Below the pieces are notes generated by a model, which did no database searches, was not told the DNA's origin, and was given only the letters and a program-made list of their open reading frames with translations. From Chromobacterium haemolyticum (GTDB lineage Bacteria; Pseudomonadota; Gammaproteobacteria; Burkholderiales; Chromobacteriaceae), in contig NZ_MUKU01000008.1 of assembly GCF_002081825.1 (NCBI RefSeq), positions 124,001 through 188,000 of the forward strand: a DNA stretch of 64,000 nt, given 5' to 3'. Positions 9,069 through 17,147 of the stretch are shown here, piece after piece (position 1 is the stretch's first letter; the number at the start of each line of letters is the position of its first letter). The position numbers and the translations under genes are program-made.

Positions 9069-10973
9069 ATGCCGCCCATGAAACGCATCCAACGCCTGCC
9101 CGACCACCTCGTCAACCAGATCGCCGCCGGCGAAGTAGTGGAACGCCCCGCTTCCGCGCTCAAGGAAATACTGGAAAACAGCCTGGACGCGGGCGCCACC
9201 AAGGTTACGGTGGACCTGGCCCAGGGCGGCATCAAGCTGCTGCGCGTCACCGACAACGGCGGCGGCATCGCGGCGGAAGACCTGGCGCTGGCGCTGGACC
9301 GCCACGCCACCAGCAAGATCGCCTCGCTGGACGATCTGGAAAACGTCTCCACGCTGGGCTTCCGCGGCGAGGGTCTCGCCAGCATCGCCTCGGTGTCGCG
9401 GCTGACTCTCGTCAGCCGGCCGCCGGACGCGGAACACGCTCATCAAGTCATCGCCATCGACGGCGCGCTGCACCCGGTGGAGCCTGCCGCCCACGCGCCC
9501 GGCACCAGCGTTGAAGTGGTGGACATCTATTTCAACACCCCTGCGCGGCGCAAATTCCTGAAAAGCGAGAATACCGAATACGCGCATTGCGAAGCCGTTT
9601 TCGAGCGCATCGCGCTGGCCCACCCCCATGTGGAGTTCATGCTGCGCCACAACGGCAAAGTGATCTGGCGCTTGCCGGCGCAAAGCCTGGCCGAACGCGT
9701 GGCCGCGATGCTGGGCAAGGACTTCGTCGCCGCCGCCATCGAGATCGACACCGCCGCCGGCCCGCTGACGCTCAGCGGCTTTGTCGCCTCTCCCACTTAT
9801 TCCAAGGCCAGCCGCGACGCCCAGTACTTCTACGTCAACGGCCGCTTCGTCCGCGACAAGACCGCGCTGCACGCGCTGCGCCAGGCGTATCGCGACGTGC
9901 TGCACCACGAGCGCCACCCCGCTTACGCGCTGTTCCTGACCATGGAGCCGTCCGGCGTCGACGTCAATGTGCACCCGACCAAGATCGAAGTGCGCTTCCG
10001 CGAGTCGCAAGCCATCCACCAGTTCCTGTTCCACAGCGTGCACAAGGCCTTGGCCAGCACCACCGCCGGCGCCGCGCCTACCGTTCAGATCGCCGGCGCA
10101 GATGAGGCAGTAGAACCGGCGCTGGCCCAGGGCGAATCCGCGCCGCTGTTCGACAAACCGTTCAGCCGCCCCGCCGCTCCGGCCCCTAGCGGCTCCTCGC
10201 CGCAAGCCGGCTTCCGCTACCAGCAGCAAGCGATGCCGCTGCACGTGGCCAGGGAAGCCACCGGCATATACGACAAGCTGTTCGGCGGCCTTCGCGAGGA
10301 AGAACGCGCCCAGGCCGCCGCGCCGGCGCCGGTGGAATACAGCCTGCCGCCGCAGCGCGTGGCCGCACTGCCGCAAAGCGCGGACGGCATTCCGCCGCTG
10401 GGCTTCGCACTGGCGCAACTGCACGGCGTCTACATCCTCAGCCAGTGCGAAGACGGGTTGATCCTGGTGGACATGCACGCCGCCCACGAACGCATCGTCT
10501 ACGAACAACTGAAAACCGCGCTGGAGGCCGACACCATTCCAATGCAGCCCTTGCTGCTGCCCGTGTCCTTCGCTGCCGACCGCATGGAAGTGGCCACCGC
10601 CCACGAACACGGCGAGGAGATGAAGCGGCTGGGTATAGAACTGGCGCCGCTGTCCCCCACCCAGATCGCCGTGCGCGGCGTGCCGGTGTGGCTGAAGGAC
10701 GGCAACCCGGTGGACCTGGCGCGCGCAGTGCTGAAGGATGTGCGCGAATTCGGCCTCAGCCAAGTGCTGACCGAGCGCCGCAACGAACTCCTGGCCACCA
10801 TGGCCTGCCACGGCGCGGTGCGCGCCAACCGACAACTGACGTTGCCGGAGATGAACGCGCTGCTGCGCGATATGGAAGCCACCGAACGCTCCGGCCAGTG
10901 CAACCACGGCCGCCCCACCTGGACCCGGCTGTCCATGCGCGAGCTGGACAAGCTGTTCATGCGCGGCCAATAA
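9069..10973 (+). CDS. mutL: DNA mismatch repair protein MutL
   Basis: The 634-residue protein links MutS mismatch recognition to strand incision. The N-terminal GHKL ATPase shows EILENSLDAGA, DNGGGI and GFRGEGLASI. A Pro/Ala-rich linker spans about 330-440. The C-terminal dimer domain carries DMHAAHERIVYE near residue 468, a variant of the DQHA(X)2E(X)4E endonuclease motif, plus MACHGAVRAN and QCNHGRPTW. This suggests MutL itself nicks DNA, as in Neisseria and most bacteria without MutH. An ATG three codons later (9078, MKRIQRL) is an equally possible start. Confidence 0.97.
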   Translation: MPPMKRIQRLPDHLVNQIAAGEVVERPASALKEILENSLDAGATKVTVDLAQGGIKLLRVTDNGGGIAAEDLALALDRHATSKIASLDDLENVSTLGFRGEGLASIASVSRLTLVSRPPDAEHAHQVIAIDGALHPVEPAAHAPGTSVEVVDIYFNTPARRKFLKSENTEYAHCEAVFERIALAHPHVEFMLRHNGKVIWRLPAQSLAERVAAMLGKDFVAAAIEIDTAAGPLTLSGFVASPTYSKASRDAQYFYVNGRFVRDKTALHALRQAYRDVLHHERHPAYALFLTMEPSGVDVNVHPTKIEVRFRESQAIHQFLFHSVHKALASTTAGAAPTVQIAGADEAVEPALAQGESAPLFDKPFSRPAAPAPSGSSPQAGFRYQQQAMPLHVAREATGIYDKLFGGLREEERAQAAAPAPVEYSLPPQRVAALPQSADGIPPLGFALAQLHGVYILSQCEDGLILVDMHAAHERIVYEQLKTALEADTIPMQPLLLPVSFAADRMEVATAHEHGEEMKRLGIELAPLSPTQIAVRGVPVWLKDGNPVDLARAVLKDVREFGLSQVLTERRNELLATMACHGAVRANRQLTLPEMNALLRDMEATERSGQCNHGRPTWTRLSMRELDKLFMRGQ

Positions 10974-10976
10974 ACC

Positions 10977-11798
10977 ATGCGCGTCACCGTTCTGGCGGAA
11001 AACCACAGCCTGCGGCCGGACCTGATCGCCGAAGCCGGCCTGGCGCTGCTGATCGAGGACGGCGAAGAGCGCATCCTGTTCGATACCGGCCGCAGCGACG
11101 CGCTGCTATACAACGCCAGCCAATTGGGCGTCGACCTCGCCTCGCTGAGCCGGGTGGTGCTGTCGCACGGCCATTACGACCACAGCGGCGGCCTGCCGGC
11201 GCTAAGCCGGCTGCTGCGCGAACGCGCGGCGCCGCCGCTGCCGCTGCTGGCCCACCCCGAGGCCTTCCGAGCGCGCGAAGCGCGGCTGGGGCCGATCACG
11301 CTGCGCAAGCTGGGCTCGCCGCTGGCCGAAGCCGATCTGCAAGCCAGCTTCGAGCTGCAACTACACGCCCAGCCGCACGCCTTCGCCGGCCGCTACGTCT
11401 TCCTCGGTCAGATTCCGCGGCTGCGCCACGCCGAAGGGCGCGGCACCCTGGGCCGCCTAATCGACGCGCGCGGCCACCGGCCGGACCCGGTGACCGACGA
11501 CTCGGCTCTGGTCTACCGCGGCGAGCAAGGCCTGATCGTCTTCAGCGGCTGCGCTCATTCCGGCATCCGCCACATCGTCGACTACGCGCGCGAAGTGTGC
11601 GCCGAACCCCGCGTCCACGCGGTGATAGGCGGCTTCCACCTGCGCAGCGCCAACCCCTGGCGCGTCTGGCGGACCCGTCGTTATTTCCAACGCCTGGGCC
11701 CGGAACGCCTGCACGCCTGTCACTGCACCGGCTACGCCCGCCACGCGCTGGCGCGCCAGCACCCCATAGCCGCCGGCAGTCAACTGAGCTTCGACTAA
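10977..11798 (+). CDS. Metallo-beta-lactamase fold hydrolase
   Basis: The 273-residue protein has the metal-binding HxHxDH motif in VLSHGHYDHSGGLP near residue 62-74, GCAHSGIRHIV near 193, and a C-terminal HACHCTGYAR. The layout matches the subfamily annotated as 7,8-dihydropterin-6-methyl-4-(beta-D-ribofuranosyl)-aminobenzene-5'-phosphate synthase-like in bacteria and archaea, whose substrate in bacteria is unproven. It starts 3 bases after mutL and is probably cotranscribed, but the two have no known functional link. Confidence 0.8.
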   Translation: MRVTVLAENHSLRPDLIAEAGLALLIEDGEERILFDTGRSDALLYNASQLGVDLASLSRVVLSHGHYDHSGGLPALSRLLRERAAPPLPLLAHPEAFRAREARLGPITLRKLGSPLAEADLQASFELQLHAQPHAFAGRYVFLGQIPRLRHAEGRGTLGRLIDARGHRPDPVTDDSALVYRGEQGLIVFSGCAHSGIRHIVDYAREVCAEPRVHAVIGGFHLRSANPWRVWRTRRYFQRLGPERLHACHCTGYARHALARQHPIAAGSQLSFD

Positions 11799-12001
11799 AC
11801 CGGTTTCGACAGTTCCTGCCGCGAAAAAACGACAGTTCGCTCGCTTCGCCATTATTCACGGCCGGCGTGCCGCATTGCAGCATTCCGTCCGCCGCACCGC
11901 TCCCCTCCCCAGCCCCCAAACAGCGTAAGCGCCGCCCAGCCGGGCTTTGGCCGGTTGGGAAATTCGCTCCCGCTCTGGAACTAGCAAACAGCCGCGTAAA
12001 T

Positions 12002-12025
12002 ACACCTGAAAAAAAGAACAGGTGT
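12002..12025. promoter_or_regulatory. Inverted repeat upstream of the GH18 chitinase
   Basis: ACACCTG and CAGGTGT are separated by ten A/G bases. The 16-base core CTG-N10-CAG has the outer trinucleotides of a CviR (quorum sensing) box but lacks the inner CC and GG, so assignment to CviR is weak. It could also be a terminator-like hairpin of the upstream unit. The remainder of the 356-base gap (11799-12154) holds the phased repeats listed next and no gene. Confidence 0.3.
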
Positions 12026-12059
12026 GTGCTTAGTCCCTCCATGCACATGCTTAGACCCA

Positions 12060-12101
12060 ATACCACTTACATACAACTTTAATACAACTTAAATACAAGT
12101 C
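12060..12101 (+). repeat. Four 11-bp phased direct repeats upstream of the chitinase gene
   Basis: ATACCACTT, ATACAACTT, ATACAACTT and ATACAAGTC start at 12060, 12071, 12082 and 12093, exactly 11 bases apart. One repeat per helical turn places all copies on the same DNA face, as expected for a cooperative regulator or activator array. The block ends 40 bases before the ribosome-binding site of the chitinase gene. The binding protein is not identifiable from the window. Confidence 0.7.
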
Positions 12102-12154
12102 GGCACTTCCCGCCGGCCTTTCGCCCCCGCCTTTTTCCAAGAAGGAGATGGACT

Positions 12155-14533
12155 GTGAGCAAAGCCTTACTGCTGCTGAAAACCGGCCTGGCCGGCACCG
12201 CCGTGGCCGGCGCCGCGCTGCTGGCCGCCCAGCACGCCCCCACCGCCGCCAAAGCGCCGGCCTCCGCCGCCCGCGACAGCCTAATCAAAACCGCGGCCGC
12301 CAGCTGCGCCGACCCGGCCTGGAGCGCCGGCTCGATCTACACCGGCGGCCAGCGCGTCAGCTACGAGGGCCAGACCTGGGAGGCCAAATGGTGGACCCAG
12401 GGCAATACGCCCTCCGCCAGCGACGCCAGTCCGTGGAAATTGATCGGCCAGTGCGACGGCGGCGGCAACCCGACCGAACCGCCGCTGGTGCAAGTGCCGC
12501 CGCCCACCGGCAACGCGCTGTGCCGGCCGGAAGGGCTGGCGCGCACCGACGGCGTGGACGTGCCCTATTGCGCGGCCTACCAAAAAGGCGGCGCCGAACA
12601 GCTGGCCAACGGCAGCCGCAAACGGCTGATCGGCTATTTCACCAGCTGGCGCACCGGCAAGAACGGCCAGCCGGCCTACCTCGCCAGCGACATCCCCTGG
12701 GGCAAGCTCACCCACATCAACTACGCCTTCGCCCATGTGGACGGCAATAACCGGCTGTCGGTGGGCGAAAACAATCCCGGCAACCCGGCCACCGACATGA
12801 GCTGGCCGGGCGTGCCCGGCGCTGAGATGGACGCCAGCCTACCTTATAAGGGCCACTTCAACCTGCTGACCCAGTACAAGCGCAAATATCCAGGCGTCAA
12901 AACCCTGGTTTCGGTGGGCGGCTGGGCCGAAACCGGCGGCTACTTCGGCGCGGACGGCAAACGGGTCAACAGCGGCGGCTTTTACAGCATGACCATCAAC
13001 GCCGACGGCAGCGTCAACCAGGCCGGCATCGACGCCTTCGCCGACTCCGCCGTCGCCTTCCTGCGCAAATACGGCTTCGACGGCGTGGACATCGACTTCG
13101 AATACCCCACCTCGATGAACGACGCCGGCAACCCGCTGGACTGGAGCGTGGCCAACGCCCGCCGCGGTTCGCTGAACAAGGGCTTCAACGCGCTGACGCG
13201 GACATTGCGCGAACGGCTGGACCGCGCCGCCTCCCAAGACGGCCGCTACTACCAGCTCACCGCCGCGGTGCCGGCCTCCGGCTATCTGCTGCGCGGCATG
13301 GAAGCCTTCCAGAGCCTGCGCAACTTCGACTTCGTCAACGTGATGTCCTATGACCTGCACGGCGCCTGGAACGAGTTCGTCGGCCCCAACGCCGCGCTCT
13401 ACGATGACGGCAAGGATGCCGAACTGGCGCGCTGGAGCGTGTACACCACCGCGCAATACGGCGGCATCGGCTATTTGAACACCGACTGGTCCTACCACTA
13501 CTACCGCGGCGGCCTACCGGCGGCGCGCGTCAATATCGGCGTGCCCTACTACACCCGCGGCTGGAAGAACGTCAACGGCGGCAGCAATGGGCTGTGGGGC
13601 ACGTCGGTGGGCGGCAACTGCCCGACCGGCCTGAAAACCTGCGGCGACGGCGCAGTGGGCATAGACAATCTGTGGCACGACCTGGACGAACAAGACCGCG
13701 AAGTGGGCGCCGGCTCCAACCCGATGTGGCACGCCAAGAACCTGGAGAAAAACCAGGCCGGCAGCTATCTGTCCGCCTACCTGGACCCGAGCAAGCCGGA
13801 AAACCAGCTCAACGGCAGCTATCAGCGCTTCTACAACGACACCCTGAGCGCGCCGTGGCTGTGGAACGCCGGCAAGAAGGTGTTCCTGTCCACCGAGGAT
13901 GAACAGTCCATCGCCAAGAAAGCCGCCTGGGTCGATGCCAACAACGTCGGCGGCGTGATGTTCTGGGAACTGGCCGGCGACTACGACTGGAAACAGGACC
14001 GCAACGGCGGCAAGGGCGAGTACTTCATTGGCACCACGCTGACCAGCCTGCTGTACAACGCCTTCAGCAAACCCGCCGCCGTCAACGTCAAGCCCGCCGC
14101 CGCTGCGCCAGCGGCCACCGCGGCTATCGACGTGGGCTTCTCGCTCGACGGTTTCGCGCTGGGCGACAGCAATTATCCGATCAACCCCAAGCTGACCATC
14201 ACCAACCGCTCCGGCAGCAGCCTGCCCGGCGGCACCGAGTTCCAGTTCGACGTGCCCACCTCGGCGCCAGCCAACTTCGCCGACCAGTCCGGCTTCGGGC
14301 TCAAGGTGATCAGCGTCGGGCATAGCGGCAACAATATCGGCGGCCTGAAGGGCGACGCTCACCGCGTTTCGGTCAAGCTGCCGTCGTGGCAGACGCTGGC
14401 GCCTGGCCAGAGCGTCAGCCTGGCCGTGGTCTACTATCTGCCGATTTCCGGCCCGCGCAATTTCAGCGTGACCCTGGGCGGCAAGACTTACGCCATCCGC
14501 GAGGAGGCGCCCTACCTGCCTTACTTACGCTGA
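12155..14533 (+). CDS. Secreted chitinase, GH18 with N-terminal chitin-binding module
   Basis: The 792-residue enzyme hydrolyses chitin outside the cell. It has an N-terminal export signal (about residues 1-38, with a weak positively charged start and an Ala-rich core), a CBM5/12 module (about 48-100, with PAWSAGSIYTGGQRVSYEGQTW and its Trp residues), a GH18 TIM barrel (about 155-650) and a C-terminal beta domain (about 665-790). The active-site motif DGVDIDFEYP lies at 309-318, with the acid Glu at 316. The start is GTG at 12155, served by AAGGAG at 12142-12147; the ATG at 12148 is in another frame. Four phased repeats precede it and an intrinsic terminator follows. Confidence 0.95.
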   Translation: MSKALLLLKTGLAGTAVAGAALLAAQHAPTAAKAPASAARDSLIKTAAASCADPAWSAGSIYTGGQRVSYEGQTWEAKWWTQGNTPSASDASPWKLIGQCDGGGNPTEPPLVQVPPPTGNALCRPEGLARTDGVDVPYCAAYQKGGAEQLANGSRKRLIGYFTSWRTGKNGQPAYLASDIPWGKLTHINYAFAHVDGNNRLSVGENNPGNPATDMSWPGVPGAEMDASLPYKGHFNLLTQYKRKYPGVKTLVSVGGWAETGGYFGADGKRVNSGGFYSMTINADGSVNQAGIDAFADSAVAFLRKYGFDGVDIDFEYPTSMNDAGNPLDWSVANARRGSLNKGFNALTRTLRERLDRAASQDGRYYQLTAAVPASGYLLRGMEAFQSLRNFDFVNVMSYDLHGAWNEFVGPNAALYDDGKDAELARWSVYTTAQYGGIGYLNTDWSYHYYRGGLPAARVNIGVPYYTRGWKNVNGGSNGLWGTSVGGNCPTGLKTCGDGAVGIDNLWHDLDEQDREVGAGSNPMWHAKNLEKNQAGSYLSAYLDPSKPENQLNGSYQRFYNDTLSAPWLWNAGKKVFLSTEDEQSIAKKAAWVDANNVGGVMFWELAGDYDWKQDRNGGKGEYFIGTTLTSLLYNAFSKPAAVNVKPAAAAPAATAAIDVGFSLDGFALGDSNYPINPKLTITNRSGSSLPGGTEFQFDVPTSAPANFADQSGFGLKVISVGHSGNNIGGLKGDAHRVSVKLPSWQTLAPGQSVSLAVVYYLPISGPRNFSVTLGGKTYAIREEAPYLPYLR

Positions 14534-14724
14534 ACTCCCTCGTTCTCCTCAGTACCTTCCAAGCCGGGTTCGCCCGGCTTTTTTTTTGCATCGCCGCCCG
14601 CCGGCGGCTCCCATTGCATCAACTCATTCAAGCTAGCCAGCGCCGCCTGCGGCGTCAGGCCGAGCACCGGCTTTTTGCCGTCGAGAAAGCGCTGGTAAAA
14701 CAATAAGATTTGTTCGGTTTTCAT
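14521..14724 (-). CDS. Small protein of unknown function, convergent with the chitinase gene
   Basis: The 67-residue product (MKTEQILLFYQRFLDGKKPV...) has a helical N-terminal half and a hydrophilic, Gly/Glu/Lys-rich tail. GGGAG lies 9 bases before the ATG at 14724, which chooses this start over an upstream one at 14766. Its stop overlaps the end of the chitinase gene by 13 bases, and the chitinase terminator lies inside its coding sequence. It is divergent from the SgrR-like gene. I do not recognise the family. The upstream half looks truly coding; the tail could be merely open frame. Confidence 0.55.
   Translation of the reverse strand: MKTEQILLFYQRFLDGKKPVLGLTPQAALASLNELMQWEPPAGGDAKKKPGEPGLEGTEENEGVQRK
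14561..14587 (+). terminator. Intrinsic terminator after the GH18 chitinase gene
   Basis: AGCCGGG pairs with CCCGGCT around a TTCG tetraloop, followed by T9. It lies 28 bases past the chitinase stop and inside the 3' half of the small convergent gene on the other strand. Confidence 0.9.
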
Positions 14725-14772
14725 CGCTGTGGACTCCCGCTGTGGATGCGAGTATTGTCGGCGCAATATGAG

Positions 14773-14786
14773 GCAATAAAAATTGC
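14773..14786. promoter_or_regulatory. Palindrome in the divergent sgrR-like promoter gap
   Basis: GCAAT and ATTGC flank AAAA, 28 bases before the start of the SgrR-like gene and about 50 bases from the start of the small divergent gene. It is a candidate binding site for the SgrR-like protein itself; this is inference from position. Confidence 0.35.
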
Positions 14787-14813
14787 TGACTTTAGATCAG
14801 GAAATTTCCCCTT

Positions 14814-16496
14814 ATGTCCGCGCGGCTCGCCCAGCAATACCAAAAACTCCACCGCCATTTCGCCGGCCAGGCCGAGGCCGTCTCGCTGCAACAGCTGGCC
14901 GATCTGCTGTTCTGCACCCGCCGTCACATGCGCAGCCTGCTGCAACAGATGCAGGCTCAAGGCTGGATAGCATGGCAGGCGCGGGCCGGCCGAGGCATGC
15001 GCTCGCGGCTGAGCTTTCTGCAAGCCCCGGAGCAGTTGCAACGGGAGCGCGCCGCGCAACTGCTGGAACAAGGCAAGGTGGAACAGGCGGTGGACCTGTT
15101 GGGCGACGATCGCGGCGAACTGGCGCCCTTGCTGCTGGCGCGACTGGGCAAGCGCTGGAGCCAGGACCGCCAAGTACTGGGCGTGCCCTACTATCGGCCC
15201 TTGCCCAATCTCTACCCCGGCACGCCGCTGCGCCGCTCGGAACGCCATCTGGTCGGGCAGATTTTCAACGGTCTAAGCCGGATAAACGAGGAAAAAGGGG
15301 AAGTGGAAGGCGATCTCGCCCACCACTGGAACCAGCAGGGCCCGCTGGAATGGCATTTTCACCTACGCCCGGCGGTACGCTGGCACGACGGCGTCGAACT
15401 CAGCGTCGCCGATGTCCAGGCCTCGCTGCTGCGCTTGCGCGCGCTGCCGCTGTTCTCCCATCTCAGCGCGGTGCGGCCGCTATCGCCGCGCAGCCTGGCT
15501 CTGGAATTGAGCGAGCCCGATCAATGGCTGCCCTGGCTGCTGGCCGACAGCGCCGCGCTGATCCTGCCCGCCGACCACGCCTCGCGCCCCGACTTCGCCT
15601 CCCGCCCGGTGGGCACCGGCCCCTACCGCGTCGCCGCCAACACCCGACACCAGCTGTGCCTGCAAGCCTTCGACGACTACTTCGGCTACCGCGCGCTGCT
15701 GGACCAGGTGGACATCTGGATGATGCCGGAGCTGGGCGAGCAGTTGGAGCACGGCGACGGCCAGGTCTGCGGCCTGGAAGTACGCATCAACCCGCGCGAG
15801 CCCAGCGTGCAAACCGAAATGGCGCTGGAGTCCGGCGTTTACTTCTTGCTTGCCGACGGCCGCTCGCCCCGCATGCACGATGCGGCGCTGCGCGACTCGC
15901 TGGCCCAGACGCTGGCGCCGCTGGCCGTCATGCATGAAACCGCGCCGGCGGTGCGCCAGTACTGGGCCCCGGCCGCAGGCTTGCTCCCCAACTGGCACCA
16001 CACCCAGCCCCCCCTCAACCTGCAGCCGCCGGCCGGGCTGAGCACGCTGCGGCTGGCCTATTACGAACAGCACCCGGAGTACCAATTGATCGCCGCCGCG
16101 ATGGCTCGCTGTCTTCAGGCCCACGGCGTGGCGCTGGAGTGCCGCGCGCTGCCCTACGCCGACTGGGAACAGGGACAGGCCGAGGTCGACTTGTGGCTGG
16201 GTTCGGTCAACTTCGCCACCCAGCCGGAATATTCTGTGGCCGCCTGGGTGCTGGGCACCCCGCTGCTGCGCCGCTGCCTGGAGCCGGCGCTGCCGCTGGC
16301 GCAATGGCGCCAAGGCTGGCGCCAGGGCCTGTTCCACGCTCAGGACCTATCCGCCGCCGTGGTCCAACAACGCTGGATGCTGCCGCTGTTTCACAACTGG
16401 CTGCGCTTGCAGGGCCCGGCGCAGATGCAGGGCGTGCGCCTCAACAGCCTGGGGTGGTTCGATTTCAAATCCGCCTGGCTGCACCCAGACAGCTGA
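14814..16496 (+). CDS. SgrR-like transcription regulator (HTH plus solute-binding domain)
   Basis: The 560-residue protein has an N-terminal winged-helix region (about 20-65, with LQQLADLLFCTRRHMRSLLQQM) and a long SBP_bac_5-like ligand domain (about 165-480, including FHLRPAVRWHDGVELSVADV). This is the architecture of E. coli SgrR, which senses sugar-phosphate stress and activates the sRNA gene sgrS next door. Here the divergent neighbour is a small protein gene, and no sgrS-like RNA is recognisable. What it senses is therefore open; the ligand domain is related to peptide-binding proteins. Confidence 0.85.
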   Translation: MSARLAQQYQKLHRHFAGQAEAVSLQQLADLLFCTRRHMRSLLQQMQAQGWIAWQARAGRGMRSRLSFLQAPEQLQRERAAQLLEQGKVEQAVDLLGDDRGELAPLLLARLGKRWSQDRQVLGVPYYRPLPNLYPGTPLRRSERHLVGQIFNGLSRINEEKGEVEGDLAHHWNQQGPLEWHFHLRPAVRWHDGVELSVADVQASLLRLRALPLFSHLSAVRPLSPRSLALELSEPDQWLPWLLADSAALILPADHASRPDFASRPVGTGPYRVAANTRHQLCLQAFDDYFGYRALLDQVDIWMMPELGEQLEHGDGQVCGLEVRINPREPSVQTEMALESGVYFLLADGRSPRMHDAALRDSLAQTLAPLAVMHETAPAVRQYWAPAAGLLPNWHHTQPPLNLQPPAGLSTLRLAYYEQHPEYQLIAAAMARCLQAHGVALECRALPYADWEQGQAEVDLWLGSVNFATQPEYSVAAWVLGTPLLRRCLEPALPLAQWRQGWRQGLFHAQDLSAAVVQQRWMLPLFHNWLRLQGPAQMQGVRLNSLGWFDFKSAWLHPDS

Positions 16497-16543
16497 AGCG
16501 GTAAATGGCCACAACGCGTCATGCCCTCGCATAACTTCATATA

Positions 16544-16567
16544 AAGATACTTTAAGTAAAATATCTT
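16544..16567. promoter_or_regulatory. Inverted repeat, likely MarR operator
   Basis: AAGATA and TATCTT are separated by 12 bases that contain the smaller palindrome ACTTTAAGT. The site lies 35 bases before the marR ATG in an otherwise AT-rich promoter gap, the usual place and symmetry for an autoregulated MarR operator. Confidence 0.5.
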
Positions 16568-16601
16568 CCCAGGAATACATACCCATGACATAATCGCCGC
16601 C

Positions 16602-17147
16602 ATGGACAAGATCGACACCATCATTTCCCAGTGGCGACGCGAGCGTCCCGACCTCGATAGCGCCAGCATAGGCGTCATCGGCCGGCTGGCGCGGCTAGTC
16701 ACCCATGTCGAGCGCGCGCTGGCCGACAACTTCGCCCGCTTCGGACTCAAGGACGGAGAATTCGACGTGCTGGCCACACTGCGCCGCGCCGGCGCGCCCT
16801 ATCAGCTATCGCCCACTATGCTCTACACCACGCTGCTGCTGACCTCGGGCGCGGTCAGCAAGCGGCTGGACCGGCTGGAGAACGCCGGCTGGGTGGAGCG
16901 CCTGCCCGACCCCAACGACCGCCGCGGCATGCTGATCCGTTTGAGCCCGGCCGGGCTGGAGCTGATAGAACGGGCGATGAGCGCCCACATCGCCACCCAG
17001 GAAACCGCGCTGTCCGCGCTGGCCGAGCCGCAACGCGAGCAACTGGCCGCGCTGCTGAGCCAATGGCTGCAAAGCTTCCCCGGAGAAGCGCAAGCCGAAG
17101 CGACGCCCCAAGCTCGCACCATTCCCACCGAAGGCAAAACTTCATGA
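16602..17147 (+). CDS. MarR family transcription regulator
   Basis: The 181-residue protein has the MarR winged helix: helices around FARFGLKDGEFDVLATLRRAG, recognition helix TSGAVSKRLDRLENAGWVERL and the wing PDPNDRRGMLIRLSPAG. MarR proteins are dimeric repressors relieved by small aromatic or other ligands. Its stop overlaps the ATG of the next gene (ATGA), so the pair is translationally coupled and the MFS exporter is the likely regulated target. A palindrome sits just upstream. Confidence 0.93.
   Translation: MDKIDTIISQWRRERPDLDSASIGVIGRLARLVTHVERALADNFARFGLKDGEFDVLATLRRAGAPYQLSPTMLYTTLLLTSGAVSKRLDRLENAGWVERLPDPNDRRGMLIRLSPAGLELIERAMSAHIATQETALSALAEPQREQLAALLSQWLQSFPGEAQAEATPQARTIPTEGKTS

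Noticed and set aside
8280-11006. 908-codon open frame on the minus strand
   Set aside because: It is antisense to dedA and mutL, an effect of high G+C codon use; composition rich in His, Gln and Arg is shadow-like.
12003-12024. Quorum-sensing (CviR) box before the GH18 chitinase
   Set aside because: Only the outer CTG and CAG agree; the inner CC and GG of the known site are absent.
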